Positions 16,782 through 27,546 of a DNA stretch of 30,136 nt are shown here, piece after piece. Location: positions 1 through 30,136 of the forward strand of contig NZ_JBEBRB010000031.1 in NCBI RefSeq assembly GCF_040395035.1. Direction: 5' to 3'. The translations under genes were made by a program, and so were the position numbers. The stretch's first letter is position 1. Each line of letters opens with the position of its first letter. The notes below the pieces were generated by a model. It ran no database searches, was not told the origin of the DNA, and saw only the letters and a list, made by a program, of their open reading frames with translations. The stretch comes from Parapedobacter lycopersici_A (lineage in GTDB: Bacteria > Bacteroidota > Bacteroidia > Sphingobacteriales > Sphingobacteriaceae).

Positions 16782-18506
16782 TCACTGCGGAGTCACCGCC
16801 AGTACAGTTTCCGGCTTACCAATTGTTCTGTAATCGCCTTCTCCAGATAAAATACTGTAATATTCCGCTTTCCCCAGATCCAGCAGACCTACAGCACGTT
16901 TTAGCTGGTCATCATGTTGCATGGAAAATGCTTTTTTCCCTTCCTGATAATAATAGCGCGATACCATTTCGGCCCCCAGCACTTCCTTGATCTCATCGCG
17001 GTAACGGTCGATAACCGGGGCGTTGTCGCCCCGCAACGCCTGGGTAAGCGCATCGAACCGCTGCAATACGGTTTCCGACTTTCCCATCGCACGCGCCTGC
17101 AGCTGCAGCTCACGGAGTTGTTTTTCCGTATCCGACAGGTAATGGTAATCCCGGTCCGCCAGGAACCGGATAAAATCCGCATATTGTGTGTCGCTGACCA
17201 TGAACTTATCGGCAGCGGCTATATGGGGATGCGCTGATTTAAAAAATGTTGCATAATCAAAAATCAAACGCTGCGCCAGCAGGGCACTGACAATGGCGCT
17301 ATTGGCGCGCTTTTCCACGGTAATGTCCGGGTAGATCCCACTGCCGTCGTAGACGATCCTTCCTCCCTTGGTGTGGAACGCATGAATGGACGAATCGGGT
17401 ACGTGGGCGTATTTCCCATTCCGGCCTTTATGAAAATCCAGCGCCTGAATACACCGGCCGGCCGGCGTATAATACTTGGCGACCGTAACCTTCACCAAAT
17501 TATTATAAGGAATATTAAACGTCTGCTGTACCAACCCCTTGCCGAAGCTGCGCTCTCCGATGATCACCGCCCGGTCAAGGTCCTGTAATGCGCCGGCCAC
17601 TATCTCGGCCGCCGAAGCCGAGTGGCCGTTGATCAACACAGCTAGCGGGATATCCGGGGCAATGGGCGCGGCCATGGTACGGTAACTCCGGTTCTTTGCC
17701 GAGTTCCTGCCCCGCTGGCTAACCACAAGCTCTCCCGGCGGTACAAACAGGTTGACAATCTTTACCGCCTCTTGTAGAATCCCGCCGCCGTTATCCCGCA
17801 GGTCGATAATCAGGCCGTTAAGCGGTCCTTGCCGCTGCAGATTGTTAACTGCGTTTTCTATTTCCGAAGCCGACTGCTCTAAAAACTTGTCCAGCTTGAT
17901 ATAGCCCACCCCGCCTTCCAATAAGGAGATGTGGCTCACGTTGGGCTGCCGGATCATCGCGCGGGTTAATGCTACGGTATCCAGCCGATCAAGCAGTACA
18001 TGCCTCACTTCAAGATTAATGACACTGCCATCGGCGCCGCGGAGAAGACGGCTGGCTTCGTCAGGTGTAAGACGCGCCAGCGGACTCCCGTTCACCGCCA
18101 CCAGTTCATCCCCGGCTTGCAGGCCCGCATGGTCGGCCGGCTGACCGGCGTATATTTCCGAAATAAAAATACGGTTATCCTGTGCGAAAATAGCGGCTCC
18201 GATCCCACCATAACGCGTGTCCACATATTTGAGTCTGTAATCTTCCACATCCGTATCCTGCACATACTCCGTGTACGGGTCCAGGTCGTCAAGCATGGCG
18301 TCAACCGCTGTTTTAACTAGTTTACCGCTATTTGTTTCGTCGACATAGTTCATACTTACCTGTCGGTACACCGCCGAAAAAATATCAAGGTTTTTACTGA
18401 TCAGGAACAGTTCATCCCGAACGGCGGCAAAAGCAGCGCAAAAAAATATAGCGGCCGCCAGCAGTGCAATCCGGTGTGCTTTTCGCATGTTTTTACGGTA
18501 TCTCAT
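16782..18506 (-). CDS. S41-family C-terminal processing peptidase
   Basis: From the ATG at 18506 the protein has 574 residues. The frame is open to 18584, but this start (or the ATG at 18488) puts a basic stretch directly before the hydrophobic membrane anchor LLAAAIFFCAAFA. A PDZ domain (about 97-185; GGIGAAIFAQDNRIFISEI, GLQAGDELVAVNG) precedes the S41 catalytic domain. Motifs are GYIKLDKF, LIIDLRDNGGGIL, and the nucleophile region GHSASAAEIVAGALQD, with the Ser near 298. The general-base Lys is in SFGKGLVQQ, near 323. A ~130-residue helical C-terminal region follows. Such CtpA/Prc-like proteases trim or degrade envelope proteins in the periplasm. It converges with ugd 29 bases away and diverges from pdhA. 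A 7-of-8 promoter match (TATCTTTA) lies at 18531-18538. Confidence 0.93.
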   Translation of the reverse strand: MRYRKNMRKAHRIALLAAAIFFCAAFAAVRDELFLISKNLDIFSAVYRQVSMNYVDETNSGKLVKTAVDAMLDDLDPYTEYVQDTDVEDYRLKYVDTRYGGIGAAIFAQDNRIFISEIYAGQPADHAGLQAGDELVAVNGSPLARLTPDEASRLLRGADGSVINLEVRHVLLDRLDTVALTRAMIRQPNVSHISLLEGGVGYIKLDKFLEQSASEIENAVNNLQRQGPLNGLIIDLRDNGGGILQEAVKIVNLFVPPGELVVSQRGRNSAKNRSYRTMAAPIAPDIPLAVLINGHSASAAEIVAGALQDLDRAVIIGERSFGKGLVQQTFNIPYNNLVKVTVAKYYTPAGRCIQALDFHKGRNGKYAHVPDSSIHAFHTKGGRIVYDGSGIYPDITVEKRANSAIVSALLAQRLIFDYATFFKSAHPHIAAADKFMVSDTQYADFIRFLADRDYHYLSDTEKQLRELQLQARAMGKSETVLQRFDALTQALRGDNAPVIDRYRDEIKEVLGAEMVSRYYYQEGKKAFSMQHDDQLKRAVGLLDLGKAEYYSILSGEGDYRTIGKPETVLAVTPQ

Positions 18507-18601
18507 TCGGAATGGTATGAAAAGAACAATTAAAGATAATAATTTTATGGGATAAGCAAAACCAGGAAGGCACGGCGATTGCATATCACAACAATTTTAT
18601 C

Positions 18602-18609
18602 TAAGTTTG
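18602..18609 (+). promoter_or_regulatory. Candidate -7 promoter box of pdhA-pdhC
   Basis: TAAGTTTG is a full TAnnTTTG match, 33 bases before the pdhA ATG. ATTG at 18578-18581 is 20 bases upstream and fits the -33 position. This is the best-spaced promoter in the window. Confidence 0.65.
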
Positions 18610-18642
18610 CCTACGAAAAAAAAGACATTCTAAAACTTGGAA

Positions 18643-19638
18643 ATGAGTTCGACACCGATAACCAAAGAAACGTATTTGGAGTGGTATAAATCCATACTGC
18701 TCATGCGCAAATTTGAAGAAAAGGCCGGGCAATTATACGGGCAGCAAAAAATCAGGGGATTCTGTCACTTATATATCGGTCAGGAAGCCGTTGTAGCCGG
18801 TGCTATGTCGGTATTAGGCCCTGAAGATTCCTTGATTACTGCTTACCGCGACCACGCACATGCCATTGCCAAAGGTGTATCGGCCAATGCGGCCATGGCC
18901 GAGTTGTTCGGCAAAGCTACCGGATGTTCAAAAGGCAAAGGTGGCTCCATGCACTTTTTCAGTAAAGAGCACAAGTTTATGGGCGGGCACGGCATCGTGG
19001 GCGGCCAGATCCCGCTGGGTGCCGGCATCGCTTTCGCGGAAAAATACAACGGTACTAAAAACGTATGCGTGTGCTACATGGGCGACGGAGCCGTACGGCA
19101 GGGCGCTTTCAATGAAACACTGAATATGGCCATGCTTTGGAAATTACCGGTCATTTTTGTCTGTGAAAATAATGGCTATGCCATGGGAACGTCGGTCGCC
19201 CGGACCACCAACATGGAAGATATCTACAAAATGGGGCTTGGTTTCGATATGCCCAGCGCGCCGGTAGATGGCATGGATGTAGTGGCGGTGCATAACGCGA
19301 TGGATGAAGCAGTACAACGCGCCCGTAATGGCGATGGTCCTACATTCCTGGAAATGCGGACGTACCGCTATAAAGGCCATTCCATGTCCGACCCGGCAAA
19401 ATACCGTACCAAGGAAGAACTGGAAGAATATAAGGGCCGCGATCCGCTGATCACGACCAAGGCAGCCATTGCAGATAAAAAGTACGCCGATGAGGCCTGG
19501 TTTGATGAGGTGGAGGCCGACGTAAAAAAAGTGATCGATGACTGTGTGAAGTTTGCGGAAGATTCGCCGTATCCGGAACCGGAAGAACTGTACAAGGATG
19601 TATACGTACAAGCCGATTACCCATTTATAACCGATTGA
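18643..19638 (+). CDS. pdhA: Pyruvate dehydrogenase E1 component, alpha subunit
   Basis: The 331-residue protein carries the thiamine-diphosphate motif starting GDGAVRQGAFNETLN (147-161) and closing at CENNGYAMGTS (174-184). The E1-alpha landmarks IRGFCHLYIGQEAV, GSMHFFSKEHKFMGGHG and the loop RYKGHSMSDPAKYR are also present. With E1-beta it decarboxylates pyruvate and reductively acetylates the lipoyl groups of E2. I use the ATG at 18643; a TTG two codons earlier is in frame but less likely. pdhC follows after 37 bases on the same strand, while the beta subunit gene lies about 10 kb away. The pyruvate assignment rests on overall similarity; a branched-chain or acetoin dehydrogenase is less likely. 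Confidence 0.94.
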   Translation: MSSTPITKETYLEWYKSILLMRKFEEKAGQLYGQQKIRGFCHLYIGQEAVVAGAMSVLGPEDSLITAYRDHAHAIAKGVSANAAMAELFGKATGCSKGKGGSMHFFSKEHKFMGGHGIVGGQIPLGAGIAFAEKYNGTKNVCVCYMGDGAVRQGAFNETLNMAMLWKLPVIFVCENNGYAMGTSVARTTNMEDIYKMGLGFDMPSAPVDGMDVVAVHNAMDEAVQRARNGDGPTFLEMRTYRYKGHSMSDPAKYRTKEELEEYKGRDPLITTKAAIADKKYADEAWFDEVEADVKKVIDDCVKFAEDSPYPEPEELYKDVYVQADYPFITD

Positions 19639-19675
19639 GCGATTAACGTTTATAACAGAATAACCACAATAGCAC

Positions 19676-21340
19676 ATGGCTGAAGTAGTAAAAATGCCAA
19701 AAATGAGCGACACCATGACGGAAGGGGTGATTGCGAAATGGCACAAAAAAGTAGGCGATAAAGTCAGTTCAGGCGATTTAATTGCCGAAGTTGAAACCGA
19801 CAAAGCAACCATGGATTTCGAATCCTATCAGGAAGGTACACTACTGTATATCGGTCCCAAAGAAGGCGAAGCTGTACCGGTGGATGCGGTTATCGCGGTA
19901 TTGGGTGAAGCAGGTGAGGACTACGAAGCACTGCTGAAAGAAGAAAATGCGGGCGCCCCGGAGAGCGGAACATCCGAAAAACAGGAAAAAGAAAGCGCCC
20001 CGGCTTCAGACAAATCCGCCGATCAGCCGGATGAAGAACCAGCGGGTGAGGCGGTAACAGCCGAATCACTGGGTGCAACTGTGATCACCATGCCCCTGCT
20101 CAGCGACACAATGACGGAAGGTGTTATTGCCGACTGGCATTTCAAGGTTGGTGACACCATAAAAAGTGATGATGCAATTGCCGACGTCGAAACCGACAAA
20201 GCAACGATGGAAGTAACGGCCTATGCCGATGGCACTTTATTATACATTGGCGTGGAAAAAGGACAGGCCGCCAAAGTCAATGACATCATCGCCATCGTGG
20301 GTAAGGAAGGCACAGATGTGACACCATTATTGCGTCAGCCGAAGGAAAAAACTGAAAAAGCGGAGAAACCGGCAGCACAGGAAACAAAAGCGCCCGAAGC
20401 GGCAGCGCCGGCTTCCGGTGTGGCAGCAACGGCACAGGCCGACGACTCCCGGGTGAAAGCCTCTCCGTTGGCCCGTAAGATTGCCAAGGAAAAAGGCATT
20501 AACCTCAACGACGTAAAAGGTTCTGCAGACGGTGGCCGCATTGTGAAAAAAGATGTGGAAACCTACACGCCGGCAGCCAAACCAGCAGCAGCCGCTGCCA
20601 CGGAAGCCGCTCCGGCTCCTGCAGCAGCAACTGTAAGCATTCCCCAATACGTGGGCGAAGAGCGTTATACCGAAAAACCGGTAACCCAGATGCGGAAAAC
20701 CATCGCCCGCCGGTTATCCGAAAGCTTATTCACTTCCCCGCATTTCTACCTCACGATCCAGGTCGATATGGATGGCGCCATCGCTGCCCGGACCAGAATC
20801 AACGAGGTGGCGCAGCTTAAAGTTTCGTATAATGACCTCGTTATCAAAGCGGCCGCAGCAGCATTAAAGCAACACCCTGCGGTTAACGCTTCATGGCTGG
20901 GCGACAAAATCCGGTACAATGAACACGTGAATATCGGGGTCGCCGTAGCGGTGGAAGATGGCTTGTTAGTCCCTGTTGTGCGGTTCGCCGACGGCAAAAG
21001 CCTGTCGCACATCTCAGCAGAAGTTAAGGACTACGCCCAGCGTGCAAAAACCAAGAAACTGCAGCCCGCGGATTGGGAAGGGTCTACTTTTACCGTATCC
21101 AACTTAGGCATGTTCGGCATCGATCAGTTTACGGCTATCATTAATCCGCCGGACGCCTGCATCCTTGCTGTTGGCGGCATCCAGCAGGTACCGGTGGTTA
21201 AAGACGGTGCTGTTGTGCCCGGAAACATCATGAAGCTTACATTGAGCTGTGATCACCGTGTCGTCGATGGCGCTACGGGGGCGGCGTTCCTGCAAACACT
21301 GAAAGCACTGTTAGAGGAACCCGTAAGGATACTCGCTTAG
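19676..21340 (+). CDS. pdhC: Pyruvate dehydrogenase E2, dihydrolipoamide acetyltransferase
   Basis: The 554-residue protein shows the full E2 layout. Lipoyl domain 1 covers about 1-80 with the modified Lys at K43 in ETDKATMDF. Lipoyl domain 2 covers about 134-212 with K175 in ETDKATMEV. Ala/Pro/Lys-rich linkers follow, then a peripheral subunit-binding domain at about 260-297 (VKASPLARKIAKEKGINL). The catalytic acetyltransferase domain begins near 335 (TQMRKTIARRLSES) and holds the active-site CDHRVVDG with H527 and D531. It transfers the acetyl group to CoA and forms the core of the complex. Two lipoyl domains is a normal number. It is co-transcribed with pdhA and followed by a strong intrinsic terminator. 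Confidence 0.96.
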   Translation: MAEVVKMPKMSDTMTEGVIAKWHKKVGDKVSSGDLIAEVETDKATMDFESYQEGTLLYIGPKEGEAVPVDAVIAVLGEAGEDYEALLKEENAGAPESGTSEKQEKESAPASDKSADQPDEEPAGEAVTAESLGATVITMPLLSDTMTEGVIADWHFKVGDTIKSDDAIADVETDKATMEVTAYADGTLLYIGVEKGQAAKVNDIIAIVGKEGTDVTPLLRQPKEKTEKAEKPAAQETKAPEAAAPASGVAATAQADDSRVKASPLARKIAKEKGINLNDVKGSADGGRIVKKDVETYTPAAKPAAAAATEAAPAPAAATVSIPQYVGEERYTEKPVTQMRKTIARRLSESLFTSPHFYLTIQVDMDGAIAARTRINEVAQLKVSYNDLVIKAAAAALKQHPAVNASWLGDKIRYNEHVNIGVAVAVEDGLLVPVVRFADGKSLSHISAEVKDYAQRAKTKKLQPADWEGSTFTVSNLGMFGIDQFTAIINPPDACILAVGGIQQVPVVKDGAVVPGNIMKLTLSCDHRVVDGATGAAFLQTLKALLEEPVRILA

Positions 21341-21360
21341 CGCCGCTATTATATCACATT

Positions 21361-21389
21361 AAAAAGGCCGCTTGAGAAGCGGCCTTTTT
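21361..21389 (+). terminator. Intrinsic terminator of pdhA-pdhC
   Basis: A perfect 13-base inverted repeat (arms 21361-21373 and 21377-21389) has a 3-base loop. The GC core is GGCCGC/GCGGCC, flanked by an A-run on the left and a T-run on the right, so it could stop transcription from either direction. It lies 20 bases after the pdhC stop. Confidence 0.92.
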
Positions 21390-21565
21390 AGTTGTAACGC
21401 GCACGGAATGTACTGACGGACCTGCCTGCCGGATGAAATAAACAGACGGCCGATTTTATTTTTTCAGCAAACCGCACATTCCTTTAACAATAAAAGAACT
21501 GAAATCCAGTCTGATTACCGTTTTCCCAAAAGCATCGGACGCTTCATTCCAAGCGGCAAAATTTT

Positions 21566-21573
21566 TATCTTTG
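21566..21573 (+). promoter_or_regulatory. Candidate -7 promoter box of gcvP
   Basis: TATCTTTG is a full TAnnTTTG match, 97 bases before the gcvP ATG, implying a leader of about 90 bases. I see no clear -33 element. The 330-base gap 21341-21670 otherwise holds the pdhC terminator and no convincing gene. Confidence 0.5.
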
Positions 21574-21670
21574 CCCCGCAAAACAACTCGTTTGCTTGCC
21601 GGCAAAATCCTTGGGTAATCCCTCTCGGATCTGCGACGGAAGAAAGGGACGGGGACTATCGTTATACCCC

Positions 21671-24553
<2,883 letters not shown>

Positions 24554-24560
24554 GCCTGGT

Positions 24561-24598
24561 AAAATAAAAACCCTATTCCAACCATAGTCAGAATAGGG
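24561..24598 (-). terminator. Intrinsic terminator downstream of the TPP riboswitch
   Basis: Arms CCCTATTC and GAATAGGG (24571-24578, 24591-24598) enclose a 12-base loop. On the minus strand the hairpin is followed directly by TTTTTATTTT. On the plus strand there is no T-run, so the signal works leftward. It ends 8 bases short of the gcvP stop codon. Confidence 0.8.
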
Positions 24599-24600
24599 CA

Positions 24601-24620
24601 GTACAGACCTTAATCTGTAC
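24601..24620 (-). other. Hairpin between TPP aptamer and terminator
   Basis: A perfect 7-base inverted repeat GTACAGA/TCTGTAC with a 6-base loop lies between the aptamer and the terminator. It has no T-run on either side. It may be a spacer or part of an expression platform. I found no arm that would pair with the terminator stem. Confidence 0.6.
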
Positions 24621-24623
24621 AAG

Positions 24624-24709
24624 ATGTGCTTGTTCCTGCGCTGGCATTATCCAGATCAGGTTCGGGGATGTGTTCTCAGCCTGATGAGCTCAAGCACTCC
24701 CTGGCACAT
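24624..24709 (-). ncRNA. TPP riboswitch aptamer (THI element), orphan
   Basis: Read on the minus strand, the element contains the two invariant TPP-binding blocks: GGCTGAGA (24674-24681) and CTGATCTGGATAATGCCAG (24641-24659), the latter followed by CGCAGG. P1 is formed by ATGTGC (24704-24709) and GCACAT (24624-24629). P2 is formed by GGGA (24698-24701) and TCCC (24665-24668). The pyrimidine- and pyrophosphate-sensing loops are therefore both intact. It binds thiamine pyrophosphate and normally controls thiamine synthesis or uptake genes downstream. Here the next sequence on its strand is a hairpin, an intrinsic terminator and then antisense gcvP. GTGCTTG (24691-24697) can also pair with CAAGCAC (24626-24632), competing with P1. 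Confidence 0.93.
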
Positions 24710-24780
24710 GCTGTTTGCTATAAAAACAATACCGGCTGAAAAAGGTTTAAAATTTGTTTTCTTTTTAGTAATGCTTCTTG

Positions 24781-24788
24781 TATATTTG
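24781..24788 (+). promoter_or_regulatory. Candidate -7 promoter box upstream of the TMEM220 gene
   Basis: TATATTTG is a full TAnnTTTG match. TTTG at 24753-24756 lies 24 bases upstream and may be the -33 element. The transcript would begin near 24794, leaving a leader of about 145 bases that contains a 31-codon ORF. Confidence 0.55.
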
Positions 24789-24811
24789 ATCTGAAGTCTG
24801 CTCGTCCGATC

Positions 24812-24907
24812 ATGGATGAGTTCCTTTTCAACAACCAATTAGCTACAAGCAACCACGTAGGATCTGCCCCGGCCACCAAAGCAGGCCATAAGCAGGATGA
24901 GCCGTAA
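24812..24907 (+). CDS. Possible small ORF (31 codons) in the TMEM220 leader
   Basis: An ATG about 20 bases after the predicted transcription start opens 31 codons. The product starts MDEFLFNN and ends AGHKQDEP. It is hydrophilic, with no signal or membrane segment and no family I recognise. It ends 34 bases before the TMEM220 start. There is no clear ribosome site, but such sites are often weak in this phylum. It could be a leader peptide or chance. Confidence 0.25.
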   Translation: MDEFLFNNQLATSNHVGSAPATKAGHKQDEP

Positions 24908-24941
24908 TCGGTAGGTTGTTGATGGAGTAAATAAGCTGCCA

Positions 24942-25331
24942 ATGAAAGTCTTTAATATTATCTTCTGTTTCCTGTTCCTGATCAGTGCCGCGTTGCAATA
25001 CAATGACGTGGATCCATACCTGTGGATTCCCATTTATCTTTATGGTGCGATCCTGTGTTACCTCGCGGTGGGAAAACGGTATTTACCGACCGCCTACCTG
25101 ATCGGTATCGTATTCTGCCTGGCTTACTCAGCCTACTTTCTTTTTTTCCGTGGCGGCGTAACGGACTGGTACCAGCATCATCATACCCGGGAACTGGTCC
25201 AGCAGATGCAAGCTGATAAGCCCTGGATCGAGGAAACGCGTGAGCTTGGCGGGCTGCTGATTTTGGCTGTGGTACTGGGTATCAACTGGCTGGCGTCGGC
25301 AAAACAGCGAAAAAATCCAACCGCCGAATAG
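24942..25331 (+). CDS. Small TMEM220-family membrane protein
   Basis: The 129-residue protein has about four hydrophobic segments: residues 3-18, 27-43, 52-70 and 103-122. The N-terminal signature LISAALQYNDVDPYLWIPIY matches the transmembrane 220 family, which is found in eukaryotes and many Bacteroidota and has no assigned function. The loop between helices 3 and 4 contains TDWYQHHHTRELV. It is preceded by a long leader with a TAnnTTTG promoter box and followed by the AT-rich dnaA upstream region. Nothing in the context assigns a role. Confidence 0.85.
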   Translation: MKVFNIIFCFLFLISAALQYNDVDPYLWIPIYLYGAILCYLAVGKRYLPTAYLIGIVFCLAYSAYFLFFRGGVTDWYQHHHTRELVQQMQADKPWIEETRELGGLLILAVVLGINWLASAKQRKNPTAE

Positions 25332-25481
25332 GCCATGTTGAGAATTTTTTTAGCTGCAATGCGAGAATGTGTTTTTAACAAAAAAACAAGCTTAAATAAC
25401 TGAAAAACAAATGATTAATTGATTTTTTAACTTTTAATTTTTTAGCTGGTATTTTTTTGCCATCTTCGTTTCACGGAGAAG

Positions 25482-25490
25482 TTATCAACA
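25482..25490 (+). promoter_or_regulatory. Possible DnaA box upstream of dnaA
   Basis: TTATCAACA differs by one base from the consensus TTATCCACA and lies 46 bases before the dnaA ATG. The stretch from about 25381 to 25459 is strongly AT-rich. Only one box is seen, so autoregulation is likelier than a full origin. Confidence 0.35.
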
Positions 25491-25535
25491 TTCCGTCGGG
25501 CATTTACTGTAAATCAATTTATTAAGAATTAGCGA

Positions 25536-26963
25536 ATGGAAAAAACGAGCACAAGCGTATGGAATAGTTGTCTGCAAATCATCAAAGACAACATTCCCGC
25601 GCAAAGTTATAAGACCTGGTTTGAGCCCGTTCAGGCCGTAAGATTGGAAGGCAACGTTTTGACTATTCAGGTACCCAGTTTGTTTTTTTATGAATGGCTG
25701 GAAGAACATTATGTAGGCTTACTGCGAAAGACAATAAAAAAACACCTCGGCGAAAACGGGCGGCTGGAGTATAATATTGTCGTGGAAAAGTCGTCAACCA
25801 GCAATCCTTATACCACCAATATCCCTTCCAGCGGCAACGGCGCGGAAGCCAAGAAACAGTCTATCCCCGTCCCTGTAGCGCTCAATAAAGACATTAAGAA
25901 CCCGTTTGTTATTCCCGGGCTCAAAAAACTCCAGGTTGATCCACAGCTCAACCAGCACTATACGTTTGATAACTTCATTGAAGGTGAATGTAACCGCCTG
26001 GCCCGATCAGCCGGTTTCGCCGTTGCCAGCAAACCCGGTGGCACTTCGTTCAACCCGCTGATGATCTATGGCGGCGTGGGCCTCGGAAAAACCCACCTGG
26101 CACAGGCCATAGGCAACGAAATAAAACGCAATCTCCCCGACAAGCTGGTGATTTATGTTTCGTGCGAGAAGTTCTGCCAGCAGTTTGTCGATTCCCTAAA
26201 AAACAACACCATCAACGACTTTGTCAACTTCTATCAGGCAATGGACGTCATCATCATGGATGATGTGCATAACTTTGCCGGAAAGGAGCGCACACAGGAT
26301 ATCTTCTTCCATATTTTCAATCACCTGCACCAGTCGAGTAAGCAGATTATCCTGACATCGGACAAACCGCCGAAGGACCTGGCCGGACTGGAAGAACGGC
26401 TACTCAGTCGCTTCAAATGGGGGCTGTCGGCCGATATGCAGGCGCCCGACCTGGAAACGCGCATGGCCATCCTGAAGAAAAAGATGTATACCGACGGCAT
26501 TGAGTTGCCGGAAAACGTTATCGAATACGTGGCCAACCAGATTGACAACAGTGTCCGTGAACTGGAAGGTGCCATGGTTTCACTGCTCGCCCAGGCGACC
26601 TTGAACAAAAAAGAAATCGACCTGAACCTGGCCAAGTCGATGCTGAAGAATTTCATTCAGAATACCCACCGGGAGATTTCCATGGACTACATCCAGAAGC
26701 TGGTATGCGATTATTTTGAGGTACCGGTTGAAATGGTCAAATCGAAAGTCAGGAAACGGGAAATTGTACAGGCGCGGCAAATTTCCATGTACCTGGCAAA
26801 AAACCACACGAAGACATCCCTGAAGTCCATCGGTGCCTTTTTTGGCGGGCGTGATCACTCCACTGTGATTTATGCTTGCCAAACCGTGGAAGACCTGATT
26901 GAAACAGACAAGAAGTTTAAAGCTTACGTACAGGATATCCAGAAGAAGCTGAAAACAAGCTAA
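25536..26963 (+). CDS. dnaA: Chromosomal replication initiator protein
   Basis: The 475-residue DnaA has all four domains. Domain I (1-80) contains the conserved VWNSCLQIIKDNIPAQSYKTWFEP. A short linker follows at about 85-135. The AAA+ domain has Walker A GGVGLGKT (179-186), Walker B VIIMDDVHNF with D242-D243, and sensor 2 in DNSVRELEGAM. The C-terminal DNA-binding domain carries the signature block ending SIGAFFGGRDHSTVIYA. It binds DnaA boxes and melts the origin. Its 3' end overlaps the convergent deoxyribonucleotidase gene by a few bases. A near-consensus DnaA box upstream suggests autoregulation. The window alone does not show whether oriC is here. Confidence 0.98.
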   Translation: MEKTSTSVWNSCLQIIKDNIPAQSYKTWFEPVQAVRLEGNVLTIQVPSLFFYEWLEEHYVGLLRKTIKKHLGENGRLEYNIVVEKSSTSNPYTTNIPSSGNGAEAKKQSIPVPVALNKDIKNPFVIPGLKKLQVDPQLNQHYTFDNFIEGECNRLARSAGFAVASKPGGTSFNPLMIYGGVGLGKTHLAQAIGNEIKRNLPDKLVIYVSCEKFCQQFVDSLKNNTINDFVNFYQAMDVIIMDDVHNFAGKERTQDIFFHIFNHLHQSSKQIILTSDKPPKDLAGLEERLLSRFKWGLSADMQAPDLETRMAILKKKMYTDGIELPENVIEYVANQIDNSVRELEGAMVSLLAQATLNKKEIDLNLAKSMLKNFIQNTHREISMDYIQKLVCDYFEVPVEMVKSKVRKREIVQARQISMYLAKNHTKTSLKSIGAFFGGRDHSTVIYACQTVEDLIETDKKFKAYVQDIQKKLKTS

Positions 26964-27496
26964 GGCAGCAGCAACCCGGCTACTGCTTTCCAACTGTCCA
27001 CCCGTTCATACCCCGTAATAAGCATGTTATGGGGCGAAGTGAACAGCAGCTTGCGACCGTTGAAATTGACCAGGTTCTTAATCCGGTCGTCAATCAGAAT
27101 ATCAGCCGAGATGATCTTTTCCCCCGTAAACAGAATATGCGTCCATGGGATGAACGGGAAATGCTCCTGCAACCAATCGTATTTATCCTCCAGCGAATTC
27201 CGGAATTCCATCGCAGCCGAAACCACATATACCTGGTAGCTCGACTGCAGCAGCCGGACCGTTTCCACCGCATCCGGCATCGGCGGGATATCCCGGAAAA
27301 AACCTTTTTCGTGGATGTAAACCGCCCACTGCTTATTGATATGCTCCGGAAGGTTTTCATGCAATTCCTTACCCGGTTCCTGTAGAAGGTCCGGACTTAT
27401 ACCGAAGTCGCGTTGATACAGTGTCAGAAATTTGCGGAGGGTGTCGGCAAGTACCTCGTCCATATCAATGGCAAGGCGGGGTTTTTCATTACTCAT
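26960..27496 (-). CDS. 5'(3')-deoxyribonucleotidase, HAD superfamily
   Basis: The 178-residue protein begins with the HAD motif I IDMDEVLAD, giving nucleophile D11 and acid/base D13. The motif and the size match the NT5C-type deoxyribonucleotidases. Motif II is probably VVSAAM, and motif IV is ILIDDRIKNL near the end with its paired aspartates. The family dephosphorylates deoxynucleoside monophosphates and helps set dNTP pools; the exact substrate is inferred. It has its own TACTTTTG box just upstream of the start and lies 50 bases after lpxK. Its stop overlaps the dnaA stop on the other strand. Confidence 0.9.
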   Translation of the reverse strand: MSNEKPRLAIDMDEVLADTLRKFLTLYQRDFGISPDLLQEPGKELHENLPEHINKQWAVYIHEKGFFRDIPPMPDAVETVRLLQSSYQVYVVSAAMEFRNSLEDKYDWLQEHFPFIPWTHILFTGEKIISADILIDDRIKNLVNFNGRKLLFTSPHNMLITGYERVDSWKAVAGLLLP

Positions 27497-27501
27497 ACAT
27501 A

Positions 27502-27509
27502 CAAAAGTA
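27502..27509 (-). promoter_or_regulatory. Candidate -7 promoter box of the deoxyribonucleotidase gene
   Basis: The minus strand reads TACTTTTG, a full TAnnTTTG match, 5 bases before the ATG at 27496. The transcript would be leaderless. No -33 element is evident. Confidence 0.45.
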
Positions 27510-27546
27510 ATTTTTATTTACGAGTACGGAAAACGACGGGTGATCG

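Noticed and set aside
21580..21670. Glycine riboswitch before gcvP
   Set aside because: The characteristic conserved glycine-aptamer blocks are not visible in the leader.
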